Positions 12,701 to 20,816 are shown, counted from the first letter of the stretch. The stretch: DNA of 64,000 nt from Pomphorhynchus laevis (GCA_012934845.2 WNNJ02000891.1:113556-177555), one strand, 5' to 3'. Notes: a model not told the origin generated them from the letters alone. Translations and numbers: made by a program.

Positions 12701-13451
12701 CTCTTGCAGGACACTTACTGCGGGGGTGATAATGATTACCGCAAAAGTAACAGCGTTTGGTAATTTTGTTTCGCAAGGCTGCGTTAATCGATTTGTCATC
12801 ATCGAATTCGGAATGGGAGGGTTCGTTATTGTTGTCCGCTGAAACCGATGCTAGCATTGATCTTGTCTCGTCATTTGAAGTAAAAACGGCTGCTTGTTGT
12901 TGTGCGGCCTCTAGAGATGATGCCATTAAAACAATTTCATCGAAGTCAGTTTTATTCGATTCGAGTATCCTCTCACGTATATAAGAATTTAGTAGACCAT
13001 GGACGAGGGCGTCAATGATATGGCTTCGACGGTTAGTTGCGGCATCGACATCTTCAAAATTACACTTTGTTGCCAACTCTTCAAGTTTTCTCACATATTG
13101 CTGGATATTCATCGTTTTATCTTGACGACAAGTATGCAGTTGAAATCTATTAAAAACCGCGTTAACTGGCTTCTGAAATTGCTTATCGAGTATATTTAAG
13201 GCTGAGTCGAATGTTCTAGAATCTTTAATCAGTAAGTAAAGTCTTGATGACAGTAAGTTAATGAGTACAAATCGTTTCTGGTCATCTGTTACTGTGACTT
13301 GCAACGAGAAAAAATTTTGTAGCTTTTGGCGCCAGTGAATCCATTCGTCTTGACAATCTGATGTGTCTGGATCCAGATTGAAAGGTTGAGGTATAAGAAG
13401 TTTATCCATGGAAACGTTGGACGTCAATTGTTGAAAATCCGAGTTCAACAC
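9753..13451 (-). CDS. Gag-Pol polyprotein of the Gypsy element (1232 aa)
   Basis: Single open frame without a Gag/Pol break. N-terminal ~230 residues Gag-like; two CCHC knuckles (CYFCGNHYHPRSKC, CNICSKHGHFAKVC) at about 235-265; protease LLDTGSSENF near 308; RT with LDLSSAYYQIPL and YLDDIIVCG near 581; RNase H VETDASYSSIGAVLSQ near 725; integrase zinc-binding and catalytic core with SIDFKGPL, HSDQATCF near 979 and GNGQAERF. The product would make the element's particle, cDNA and integration complex. Fossil treatment: looks whole. Confidence 0.93.
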   Translation of the reverse strand: MLNSDFQQLTSNVSMDKLLIPQPFNLDPDTSDCQDEWIHWRQKLQNFFSLQVTVTDDQKRFVLINLLSSRLYLLIKDSRTFDSALNILDKQFQKPVNAVFNRFQLHTCRQDKTMNIQQYVRKLEELATKCNFEDVDAATNRRSHIIDALVHGLLNSYIRERILESNKTDFDEIVLMASSLEAAQQQAAVFTSNDETRSMLASVSADNNNEPSHSEFDDDKSINAALRNKITKRCYFCGNHYHPRSKCPARDVTCNICSKHGHFAKVCQSKLKFSTSTSSALCSMSNLEDPSSLTSITINGQQIECLLDTGSSENFIDTNIAHKLQLTTTSCCKTVYMASSSSWATITKQCTTNIELNKNTYPRCRFSLLSSLCADAILGREFMKEHEFITFPFGGNLPGLTLANISPASAIKIQPLTLFPNLPKHLIPVATKSRRQTLSNAEFIRSQVANLLKSGIIRESRSPWRSQVLVVTNRNGRQRMVVEYSQTINRFTSLDAYPLPNIDDLISKIATHSVFSTLDLSSAYYQIPLLEEDKKYTAFEASGRLYEFQRIPFGLTNAVSAFQRIMNNLIEHYQLEGVFAYLDDIIVCGNSTDEHDKRLDRLTTIANQLNIKFSPEKLRLGKTQLNFLGYHIRHGCIKPDTERIKPFLTYPIPENHTSLQRLLGMLAYYSRWIPSFSAKIRPLVESKDFPLDRAVIRQIEEIKSEISNSFLCAYNPDLSLTVETDASYSSIGAVLSQNNCPVAFYSRSLPKTALRQSSVEKEAYAIVEALKYWKHFLLGRYFIVKTDQRSVSFMFDQKLSNRIKSDKIARWRIELAPYNFGIEYRPGQSNKAADAMSRITCSSCKTVNDLKILHNSLCHPGVSRLLHYVRSHELPFDKSDVADVVSSCQICAELKPRYARPETAHVIKATHPFERLSIDFKGPLTSTTENKYLLCVVDEYSRFPFAIPCKDTSSISVINCLNQIFSVFGYPANVHSDQATCFQSNEFRTYLNSRGISCTRSSCYNPRGNGQAERFVGIIWKTTQLALKTHRKTLAEWEFVLPLVLSSLRSLLCTAIGETPHQRLFSFPRNSCNKCIVPRWLGTGENVLLNQNPMSKSNPLFSQAEILQSNGNYATIRKPCGKEMNVSVRRLTRYPITNSNIDNDMLLIDRTSEGDGMHSKTDSTIVSRQSLNGADNITQVGIGNYRSEENQQVEHNRLQELRRSPRDRRTPKYLDDYIIGEDCDNLTCNHIV

Positions 13452-13476
13452 AATTCAACACAATTGTTGAATAAAT

Positions 13477-13556
13477 TGTAATGATAAACCAAATAAGGCT
13501 TTATTCAACAATCTAGAATATAGTTATACAATATGATTACATGTTAGATTATCACA
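13477..13556 (-). repeat. 5' LTR of the Gypsy element (80 bp)
   Basis: Same 80-bp sequence as at 9706-9785. The Gag start (13451) follows after only about 25 bp of leader, so there is little room for an ordinary tRNA primer-binding site; I could not recognise one. Confidence 0.92.
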
Positions 13557-14689
13557 ATATGCAACGGTCATGCCATTGCTCGATTGAGTGGTTTGAGGCG
13601 CTGGCACAATCGATAAGATCGATGATAACTGAATTAACTGGAATTGACATTGAAACAAATGAAGTTCTATGGAGGGTGTTTAACATGACTTTGAGAGATG
13701 GTGGTATCGGCGTTAAAGACCCTATGCGTTCAGTAGACCAAGAATATAACGCTTCACGTATGGTGTGCGAGCCATGTTTAGGAGACGTTACGGGGCTAGA
13801 TCTAATAAATAATCAAAACAGATTATGTAAAGAAATTCGTGCTAACCGTTTAAAAGCGGAAAGGATGAATCACAATGACATTATAAATCAGGTCGACCCT
13901 ACTCTCAAGAATGCCATCGAGCATGCATCAGTATCTGGATCATCTTCGTGGTTGTCAACATACCCAACAAACAGTTATTCTTCCAGAATAAGTAATACAG
14001 TCTTTCAAGATGCACTAGCCACCAGATACGGATTTCTCCATCCCTCATCACCGAAATACTGCCAATGTAAAGAACAAAACTCGATATCACACACTTTCTC
14101 GTGCCCTTTAGGCGGCTTGCCATCAATGAGACACGATGCCGTCCGTGATTTTCTAGCGAATAGATTATCTGAATGTTGTCGTAACGTAGCAATCGAGCCA
14201 AAACTATCCCCTCTGCATGATGAAATATGCTTCCAAAATTACGGTACAACTATTGATCGTGAAGCGAGACTTGACATATCATGTTCCGGAATCTTTGGAG
14301 ACAGAACGGAGTGTACTTTCCTTGATATCTGCGTGTTCAACGCATACGCTCCCTCTAACTCTAGTAAGAGTATCGGACCATGCTTCGAATATCATGAACT
14401 AAGGAAGAAATGGAAGTATCTTGAGAGAGTAAATAGCATAGAGCATGCGTCATTTATTCCCGTAGTATTTTCGATGCTCGGAGGGGCGGGTACGAAAGCG
14501 GCAATCCTGTGAAAGAGAATCGCGGGCTCCATGGCAAGGAGTCATAACAGCTCATACAACGATGAAATAAGCAGATTACGTAGTGGCATCAGCGTTATCC
14601 TTGCAAAGATGACTTCTCGATGTGTCCGTGGAGCTCGATCAGCTATAAATCGTCCTCAAAGGGATTTATGTTTAATCAATGAAGAATAA
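13557..14689 (+). pseudogene. C-terminal half of element C protein, with in-frame TGA
   Basis: Resumes at MQRSCHCSIEWFEAL. Contains the HxC zinc finger (about 14059-14115), RHDAVRDFLANRL, and the nuclease signature REARLDISCSGIFG...CTFLDICVFN (about 14253-14342) with conserved K in ELRKKWKY. TGA at 14510-14512 interrupts, and the frame then stays open to 14689 (KRIAGSMARSHNSS...CVRGARSAINRPQ), matching the terminal helix of intact relatives. The same TGA is present in element E. Confidence 0.85.
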
Positions 14690-14754
14690 TTTAGTGACTT
14701 TTTGAATATTAAAACTGGCTTGGTGAGGTTTTTTTCTTTAAAATTGTAAATTAA

Positions 14755-14772
14755 GGCCCATTTGCGGGAACC
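14755..14772 (+). other. Conserved 3' UTR hairpin, element C
   Basis: GGCCCATTTGCGGGAACC: CCC pairs GGG across ATTTGC, with outer GG/CC pairs and an AA bulge. It sits about 65 bp after the last codon and 45 bp before the A-rich end. Likely a recognition signal for the RT (inference from R2-type elements). Confidence 0.7.
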
Positions 14773-14854
14773 TATATTAATGTAATAATATTTATAATAA
14801 AAAATAATATTAAAAAAAATGTATAAATCTATTATTATTATTTTACAATCTCTG

Positions 14855-17105
14855 GATTACCCGCAAATGGGCCCGTAAAAGATAATTAGGTTCAGTTTCA
14901 GTTCAAAATTCTGGACGTCCGATTGCAGATCGCGTTCCTCTGATGCATCGCGATGTCATTTTTGCAAGTAATAGGCCTAGACGCGTTCTAAGCTTTGTAA
15001 GCTCGTCGGGGTATCTGCTTGCTCGCTTATTTGCCAATTTAGATGCGATCCGTCTTAAAAGTTGTGTGGCATTTTCACCGCTTCCACCTGAGAATGAGAA
15101 GACGGCGGGTACAAGAGACCCCCGCTCGAACTCTGTTATTCTTTCGAGATATTTACTGCGCTTTCGCTGTTGGTGGTACTTATAGCAGGACTATGGTGTC
15201 TTGGAGGAGTTGGACTGAGCGAAAGCTTTAAACACGCAAATGTCGAAGAAAGTTCGCTTACTCCTATCACCATACAACCCTGAGCATGCAATGTCGAGCC
15301 TAGCATCACGGTCTTTTGTCGTTGAGCCGTTTCTAAAGTCAAAGTTTGACGGGACTGGTGTAAGCAGCGGCTCGACTTGTACGTTATACGATGTTTCTGT
15401 TAGCTGATGGGCAATAAAATCGCGCACGGCATCGTGTCGCATCGACGGAAGACCACCGAATGGGCATGAGAGAGCATGGGCAACTGTATTAATCTGCCTA
15501 CATTTACATTGAGTTGGTGCGGATTTAGGCGTAATTCCGTATCTAGAAGAAATAGAATCACAAAACTCGATGTTACTTAATCGAGTTGCTCGATCGAATG
15601 TAGGATATCCGGATAGCCATGACGAAGCCCCTGTTGTTGAAGCATGCTCAATTGCGGTACACAGAATTCCACTCGCATTGCTCAAAATATCTTCTTGGTC
15701 AAGCTTTTCACTAGAGGCTTTTGCTGCCCGTAGATTTTTAATAATTGTCTCCTGCATAGAATTAAGTACCGAGCCAATATATCCTTGTATGCTTGGCTCA
15801 CACACTGAGGTCGATGATCGATATTCGTTGCTTGGTAACGTGGACGGATCTCTAATGCATAAACCGCCGTTGCGAAAACTCAACTGGCATGTGCGCCATA
15901 AGATATCGTCTTGAGAAATATCAATGTCAAAAAGATGTGATATTGTAGACTTTAGTTTCAGTGTCAGAGGTGCGAACCACGCAGAGGGGCATTCATAGCA
16001 TCGTTGAGTATGTGTCCATTTATGCTGAATAGACTTAATTAAGCACACGTATGCAACCTGAGTGTCTAACTCTCATACTTTCTTCAACTGTGACACTAAT
16101 GTGCAAAGGGAGGAAACTGATGATCGTATAAACGTCTCTATGTATTCGGCTGATCCGATTGGTACTCCAAGAACGGGTAAGCCATCCTCAACGATGGAGA
16201 CTCCAGCGTTATCAAGTAACGATTGGAAAGTCGAGATGTCGTTCCCGTTGGAATATACCTTGCATTTTCCCGGATTCAAGTGTACGCCATATGAGGGGCC
16301 GAAGGATTGAAGCAACTTAAATGCTTCAATGACATCTTGTGGGGAACCTATGAGGTTGCCGTCGTCTGCGTACCATAACTGTTTTATGTTTGGGCAAGTT
16401 CTTTTGATACGGAGTAGTAACGGAAGTGTTGCAGAGGCAAATGCTGCCATCGAAAAGACGTCGCCCTGTGTAAATCCTTCAGCAGATAGTAAGAATTCAC
16501 TGTCAATTGTTAGCAGTGTCGGCTTTCTGTATAGGTTAGAAAGGACTGTGTTCAATGCTGGACAGATATTTGGCATGTTTGAGAGAGCGGTCATTCTATT
16601 CACTCTGTTGAATGCGTTGTCAGCATCTATTGTGAGTAGCACGAATGTAGGATTTCTCTTCAACGAGTCACGAATACCGTGAATAACACATTCGGTGCCA
16701 GCACGCTGCGAGGCGCAGAATTGGACGTTCCCGCATATTGTTTGCAGTTGGGGTGATATTATTTTCAATATTGATTTAGATATAATGCGTCTGGAAACAC
16801 CTCCTATTCCTATAGGACGTACGCCAGGATTTTTGCTAAGAGGAATAAGGCGACTAGCGGTGAAGGCTGTCATCGACTCCTGTGAGATTGGATTTAATGC
16901 TAATTGTCGAGCGAAAGATGCAAGTGATTCAGCTAGACGTTTCGATTCTGCCCAAAAATCAACCAACATTCGATGCCATGCTCTTGCATCTAATCCGGAC
17001 GGGCCCGCTCCTCCCTTTACTTTCTTAGAGTTGGCAACGATCAGTTCAAAGTCAATAGAATCAAATGCAACTGGGTGAAACTCAGGAATGTCATCGATAG
17101 GCCTG
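14855..17105 (-). mobile_element. Element D: R2-like retrotransposon, 5' truncated, frameshifted
   Basis: Tail-to-tail with element C. The minus-strand hairpin GGCCCATTTGCGGG lies at 14856-14873. Coding runs 16969-16073 (298 aa, RT with NPGVRPIGIGGVSRRI, DNAFNRVNR, EGFTQGDVFSM, WYADDGNLIG) and, after a frameshift near 16060, 16048-15191 (285 aa, thumb, CKCRQINTVAHALSCPFGG, RHDAVRDF, ARLDIACS...RTFFDICVF), then a further frameshift near 15190 and a decayed C-terminus to about 14900. The 5' end stops abruptly at about 17105 in the region before GGAGPSGLD. Same subgroup as C and E but diverged. Confidence 0.85.
14856..14873 (-). other. Conserved 3' UTR hairpin, element D
   Basis: Reverse complement reads GGGCCCATTTGCGGGTAA; CCC/GGG stem and ATTTGC loop as in element C. 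Confidence 0.65.
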
Positions 17106-17245
17106 CGATTATAATAATAATTATTATAATTATTTTTTTTGTGTATGTTATTATATTGTATTTACTTTAGATTGTGTTTACTTTAGATTGTATTTACTTT
17201 AGATTGTGTTTACTTTAGATTGTATTTACTTTAGATCTCAAACTT
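17106..17245. repeat. AT-rich junction with 16-bp tandem repeats
   Basis: After an ATT-rich stretch, the unit TTG(T/A)(A/G)TTTACTTTAGA is repeated five times from about 17156 to 17236. The last unit runs into TCTCAAACTTTTT, which is also present beyond the 5' end of element F (20830-20845): this is F's target sequence, locally expanded on one side. Confidence 0.75.
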
Positions 17246-17248
17246 TTT
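17221..17248. repeat. Target site duplication, 3' side of element F
   Basis: TGTATTTACTTTAGATCTCA plus AACTTTTT matches 20817-20844 exactly. The pair brackets the whole F insertion including its extra G-type tail. Confidence 0.75.
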
Positions 17249-17306
17249 AATAATAATTTTTTTTTTCAATTATAACAATTTATTAAAATTTTAACTGTAC
17301 AATTAA

Positions 17307-17324
17307 GGTTCCCACAAATGGGCC
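17307..17324 (-). other. 3' hairpin within the G-type tail attached to element F
   Basis: Sense: GGCCCATTTGTGGGAACC. Loop base differs from F's own hairpin (A) and equals that of element G (T); flanking ~110 bp also match G (47545-47654). Confidence 0.7.
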
Positions 17325-17416
17325 TCTATACATTTAAAATAGTGGTATAAATACCATATCATAAACATATTACTCTTTTTTTTAATGAGAAAATTTATTA
17401 TTAATTTACATTAGAA

Positions 17417-17434
17417 GGTTCCCTCAAATGGGCC
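17417..17434 (-). other. Own 3' UTR hairpin of element F
   Basis: Sense: GGCCCATTTGAGGGAACC, 49 bp downstream of the stop codon. Stem bases identical to C, E and G; only the loop varies. Confidence 0.7.
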
Positions 17435-17482
17435 ATTAAAACATTGGAACAATTTTAGAGATTTTTAAACAATCGACTCTTC

Positions 17483-20461
17483 TCAGAAGGAAGCCATTGG
17501 TGCGCTCCGTGTTGATCGTGCACACCTAATACACGCAGAAGACGCTCGACAAAGACAGAACGCAATCCGACGCTTCAGCTTGCATATTCTTTCGGAGTAA
17601 GTCATCTGCGAATGGGAAGCAGCCTTTTCCGCGATGGTTTTCAGTAGTCTCGAAGCTGCTGGGCCAGCACCACCCGCGGATGAAAAGATAACAGGAAAAA
17701 AGGTCCCTCCTTCTACGTTTGTTACACGTTCATCGTATTTTGCTCGTTTTCGGTTCTCATGGTATCTGAATGATGCGGCTGCTGACTGAGAATAGGAACT
17801 TGCATGTGCATTAAACACGGCAACATCCAGAAACGTTCGCACGAACCTACTCTCAAATAAACCACTGCAGACCACATCGAGACGTGCGTCCGGATCACAG
17901 CACGTTGTTGCCGACTCAAAGCACGTACGGCTCCCAATAGCTCGAAGTACCGGCTCAGTCTCCACACCATGGCATACTTGGGACAACTCCTTAGCAATTA
18001 CATCACGCACTGCATTGTGACGGACAATAAGAAGTCCCCCCTTCTTGCAAGACAAGACATGAGTCAAATCGGCCACGGAACCACACACGCACAACCTGTT
18101 TACCCGGTCATTGGGAGTCCAACCATATCGAGTCGCGATCGAGTCTGTGAATTCCGTCGAGGAAAGGTGATAATCTTCGCAGCTTAATGGGATAGCGCTT
18201 AGCCAAGACGAAGCCGAGTCCACCCTTGCATGTTCAAGGGATAACAGTGTAGATCCCGATAAGAGATGTGATGCCTCATCTAACCTCTGCTTGTACAAAT
18301 GGTGACGTCTTCCAGACAGCAACACAGTTATGGAATTCTGACTCTCCCTTAGTGCCCGACCACGTAAACAAGATGAATATGTTTGACAGAAAGTTTGAGA
18401 GTTTGCGTATTCAATTTCGGCAATAAATACAGGATCCACAATACCCATTCCACCAAGTCTCAACGGGGATGTCAAAGCGGTTGTTAATGCATCCGTGATA
18501 TCATGCTTTAAGATTAAAGGAAGCAGTCGGACAACTATGGCATTTCGCAACGTCATAAGCTGTTGATCACTGCACTTCGTCGTCCGCAAAAAATGTGTCC
18601 ACTTCCATTGGACGGAATGTACCAAACCGGCATAAGCAGCATGTGGATCATGTTCGGCTACCTGTTCCAATCGCTCTAACATCTCTATCCATTTCATGAT
18701 TTTTCCATTCGAACTAACACTGACAAATTCATCCGTCCCAATTGAAGTCCCGAGCACATCAATACCGTCGTAATTAACATGAACGTCCCTTGTCATGTCC
18801 AAATGCTCCGAGTAAGGTTGATGAAGCAGCAACTGTGTTTTATCAGCATTAACAAAGTACCCGTAACGCGGTCCAACATCACGCAGAAACATCCAGACTC
18901 TCTGCAAATCGCACGGGGTCCCAACAAAATTTGCGTCATCCGCATACCACCTCTGCAATACGTTCGGGACCATTTGTCTTATTTGTCGAATCAATGGCAT
19001 GGATGCCATTGCAAATGCAGCCATCGCCAGGGGGTCACCCTGTGTCAGACCTTCGCGAGAGGATAATGTGTCATCACCCAATACCAGACATGGCTCAGAA
19101 GAGTAAAGGTTTGACAAGATACATGACATTGCCGGACAAACAAACTGAATATTGTGCAGTGCTACTTTGCGGTTAATGCAATTAAATGCATTCTTTGCGT
19201 CTACGGCCAGAAGTCCGAGGTTGGAATCAGCAGAAAAAGCGTCGCGTAGTGAATGAATTGCGAATTCAAGTCCACTTCGTTGGGATGCACATAGCTGAGT
19301 TATATCAGCGACGTCCTGTAGGTCATTCCTTATATTAATCAGGATTGCTTTGCAAACAATTCGCCGGCTAACATCCGCAACTCCAATGGGTCGGATACCC
19401 CCATCCTTCTTTCCAACCGCCACCAGCCTGCAAGCAACAAAGGCCTCCAATCTTTGTGCCGGTAAGCGTTCAGTGGCCAGTTGTATTGCGAATTCAGCAA
19501 GCGCATCCGCCAGATTGCGCGAATGTCCTGCGAATAAGGTCAGCATTCTTCTCCATGATATCGAATCTAGACCAGACGGTCCAGCTCCACCATGTGTCTT
19601 TTTGGCAGCGCGTACGATAGCGTCGCCATCAATATCTAGAAAGAGCGACGGGTGGTGTTCACTTGCCTCAGGTATGTTTTCTTGCAGGAGAACGCTCAAT
19701 TGGACATCAGCGGGAGGCGGGTGTAAACCCTCTAGGTGGTCCTTGACGGTAATTCCACCGCAAACCGAGTTTGACTGCAGTACACCCATACAATGTTTAT
19801 CCTCAAGAACCGAGGTACTCGCACTCAGTTTACCGGATTTAATTAGTCTACAGTACAGTTTAATCCAGTCTGGCTTGGAAGATTTATGACCGCTATTAAC
19901 ACATCTGTGCTGCAATATTCGAGCTTCTTCAAAAACTTCAAGTATCTTCCCATCCTGCCATAACTTAATTCTACGCTCCAATACCTTTCTTATGATCGTA
20001 ATCTTTAGGGATGGTGGTCTTTGCATAACACAATGAGCGAAGACGGTTGCAGACTTTAGGGCCATATTGTCCGTTGAAACATCACTTACAGCCGAGCGGT
20101 AGTAATCCGCTAAAATGTCGATAACAGTATTGCTGGCCGTACATCTGGGCAGCACCAACAAATTAGGCTTCCAATGTATAACTGTGTCATAGATGTCCGC
20201 CATCGACAACCTCAGTAAGCACGGCATACCATCAGCTTCTGAATTAGCCTCAACTGGAACTTGAGGGGTTGATGTCTGTGGTATTGATGTATCACTTGGT
20301 GACGTTGTCGCAAGCGGCGGACCCATTTTGTTTGTGCATTCAGGTGCAAGACAGTTGGTACACTTGCGCTTTTCTCTGGCGCACCGACATCCCCTGCATT
20401 TTGCCGCTTGTCCATTGCACGAGCAGCACTTCAGCACCGAAGAAGGCTTTCCCTTTGGCAT
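17483..20461 (-). CDS. Intact 992-aa cysteine-cluster / RT / restriction-like endonuclease protein (element F)
   Basis: N-terminus MPKGKPSSVLKCCSCNGQAA: cysteine cluster at residues 12-45, then a helical linker to ~285. RT starts at GGAGPSGLD (~290) and includes GGIRPIGVADVSRRI, KNAFNCINR, EGLTQGDPLAM and WYADDANFVG (~505). A zinc finger CVCGSVADLTHVLSCKKGG lies at ~785-803, then RHNAVRD. The PD-(D/E)XK-like nuclease core ARLDVVCS...VRTFLDVAVFN is at ~853-880, followed by conserved K in ENRKRAKY. The protein should bind element RNA, nick target DNA and prime reverse transcription. All catalytic residues are present. Confidence 0.93.
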   Translation of the reverse strand: MPKGKPSSVLKCCSCNGQAAKCRGCRCAREKRKCTNCLAPECTNKMGPPLATTSPSDTSIPQTSTPQVPVEANSEADGMPCLLRLSMADIYDTVIHWKPNLLVLPRCTASNTVIDILADYYRSAVSDVSTDNMALKSATVFAHCVMQRPPSLKITIIRKVLERRIKLWQDGKILEVFEEARILQHRCVNSGHKSSKPDWIKLYCRLIKSGKLSASTSVLEDKHCMGVLQSNSVCGGITVKDHLEGLHPPPADVQLSVLLQENIPEASEHHPSLFLDIDGDAIVRAAKKTHGGAGPSGLDSISWRRMLTLFAGHSRNLADALAEFAIQLATERLPAQRLEAFVACRLVAVGKKDGGIRPIGVADVSRRIVCKAILINIRNDLQDVADITQLCASQRSGLEFAIHSLRDAFSADSNLGLLAVDAKNAFNCINRKVALHNIQFVCPAMSCILSNLYSSEPCLVLGDDTLSSREGLTQGDPLAMAAFAMASMPLIRQIRQMVPNVLQRWYADDANFVGTPCDLQRVWMFLRDVGPRYGYFVNADKTQLLLHQPYSEHLDMTRDVHVNYDGIDVLGTSIGTDEFVSVSSNGKIMKWIEMLERLEQVAEHDPHAAYAGLVHSVQWKWTHFLRTTKCSDQQLMTLRNAIVVRLLPLILKHDITDALTTALTSPLRLGGMGIVDPVFIAEIEYANSQTFCQTYSSCLRGRALRESQNSITVLLSGRRHHLYKQRLDEASHLLSGSTLLSLEHARVDSASSWLSAIPLSCEDYHLSSTEFTDSIATRYGWTPNDRVNRLCVCGSVADLTHVLSCKKGGLLIVRHNAVRDVIAKELSQVCHGVETEPVLRAIGSRTCFESATTCCDPDARLDVVCSGLFESRFVRTFLDVAVFNAHASSYSQSAAASFRYHENRKRAKYDERVTNVEGGTFFPVIFSSAGGAGPAASRLLKTIAEKAASHSQMTYSERICKLKRRIAFCLCRASSACIRCARSTRSAPMASF

Positions 20462-20596
20462 GGTATGGGCTGTATGTTGTTTGGCTCGTTGAAGTGTATG
20501 TTCCGGAATGTATGTTATTTTATTGTAATTTGTGTAATTCGTTAGAACAGTTATAATTTTTCTTTGTATGTTTATCAGAATCCAAATTTTTTTAAG

Positions 20597-20785
20597 GTGA
20601 TGGTTGTCGTCGATGGTTGTCGTCGATGGTTGTCGTCGATGGTTGTCGTCGATGGTTGTCGTCGATGGTTGTCGTCGATGGTTGTCGTCGATGGTTGTCG
20701 TCGATGGTTGTCGTCGATGGTTGTCGTCGATGGTTGTCGTCGATGGTTGTCGTCGATGGTTGTCGTCGATGGTTGTCGTTGTATT
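20597..20785 (-). repeat. 13-bp minisatellite in the 5' leader of element F
   Basis: About 14 near-perfect copies of GATGGTTGTCGTC (plus strand), i.e. ACGACAACCATCG in element sense. Being 13 bp long, it opens all three frames (MVVVDGCRRWLSS-type repeats), but these are not genes. Related ACGACAACC repeats occur upstream of elements C and M. Confidence 0.92.
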
Positions 20786-20816
20786 TATGTATGTTATTTA
20801 TTGTATGTTATTTTAT

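Larger units (their letters stand above)
9706..13556 (-). mobile_element. Gypsy-type LTR retrotransposon, looks whole, young
   Basis: Fossil treatment: family Gypsy (Ty3-like), about 3.85 kb, antisense to its host element C. Two 80-bp terminal repeats (9706-9785 and 13477-13556) run TGTAATG...TATCACA and appear identical, and a 5-bp ATATG target duplication sits at 9701-9705 and 13557-13561. Parts in order along the minus strand: Gag-like region, two zinc knuckles, aspartic protease, RT, RNase H, integrase, all in one open frame. Sister copy E carries the uninterrupted target. Identical LTRs and an open frame indicate recent insertion. Confidence 0.93.
7600..14822 (+). mobile_element. Element C: full-length R2-like retrotransposon split by a Gypsy insertion
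   Basis: The 5' leader (about 7600-7878) contains three ACGACAACCTC units (7743-7775). The ORF begins at 7879 and is interrupted at codon ~609 by an LTR element occupying 9706-13556; it resumes at 13557. The downstream part carries the thumb, the zinc finger CQCKEQNSISHTFSCPLGG, RHDAVRDF and the nuclease core ARLDISCS...CTFLDICVFN. An in-frame TGA (14510-14512) precedes a further 58 codons that match the C-termini of sister elements. 3' hairpin at 14755-14772, poly(A) near 14813. A near-identical partial sister copy (element E) lies at 21020-22732. Confidence 0.9.
17246..20816 (-). mobile_element. Element F: complete, intact R2-like retrotransposon
   Basis: About 3.57 kb between 28-bp direct repeats (17221-17248, 20817-20844). 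In sense orientation: a 5' leader with a 13-bp minisatellite (20785-20597), the motif CCTTAAAAAAATTTGG shared with element G, a 992-codon ORF (20461-17483), an own 3' UTR with hairpin (17417-17434) and an A8 run, then a second 3' tail nearly identical to that of element G (about 17370-17250). The ORF has no breaks. This is a candidate active or recently active copy. Confidence 0.88.

Noticed and set aside
20597-20785. Possible CRISPR array
   Set aside because: Units are contiguous 13-mers without spacers, in a eukaryotic context.
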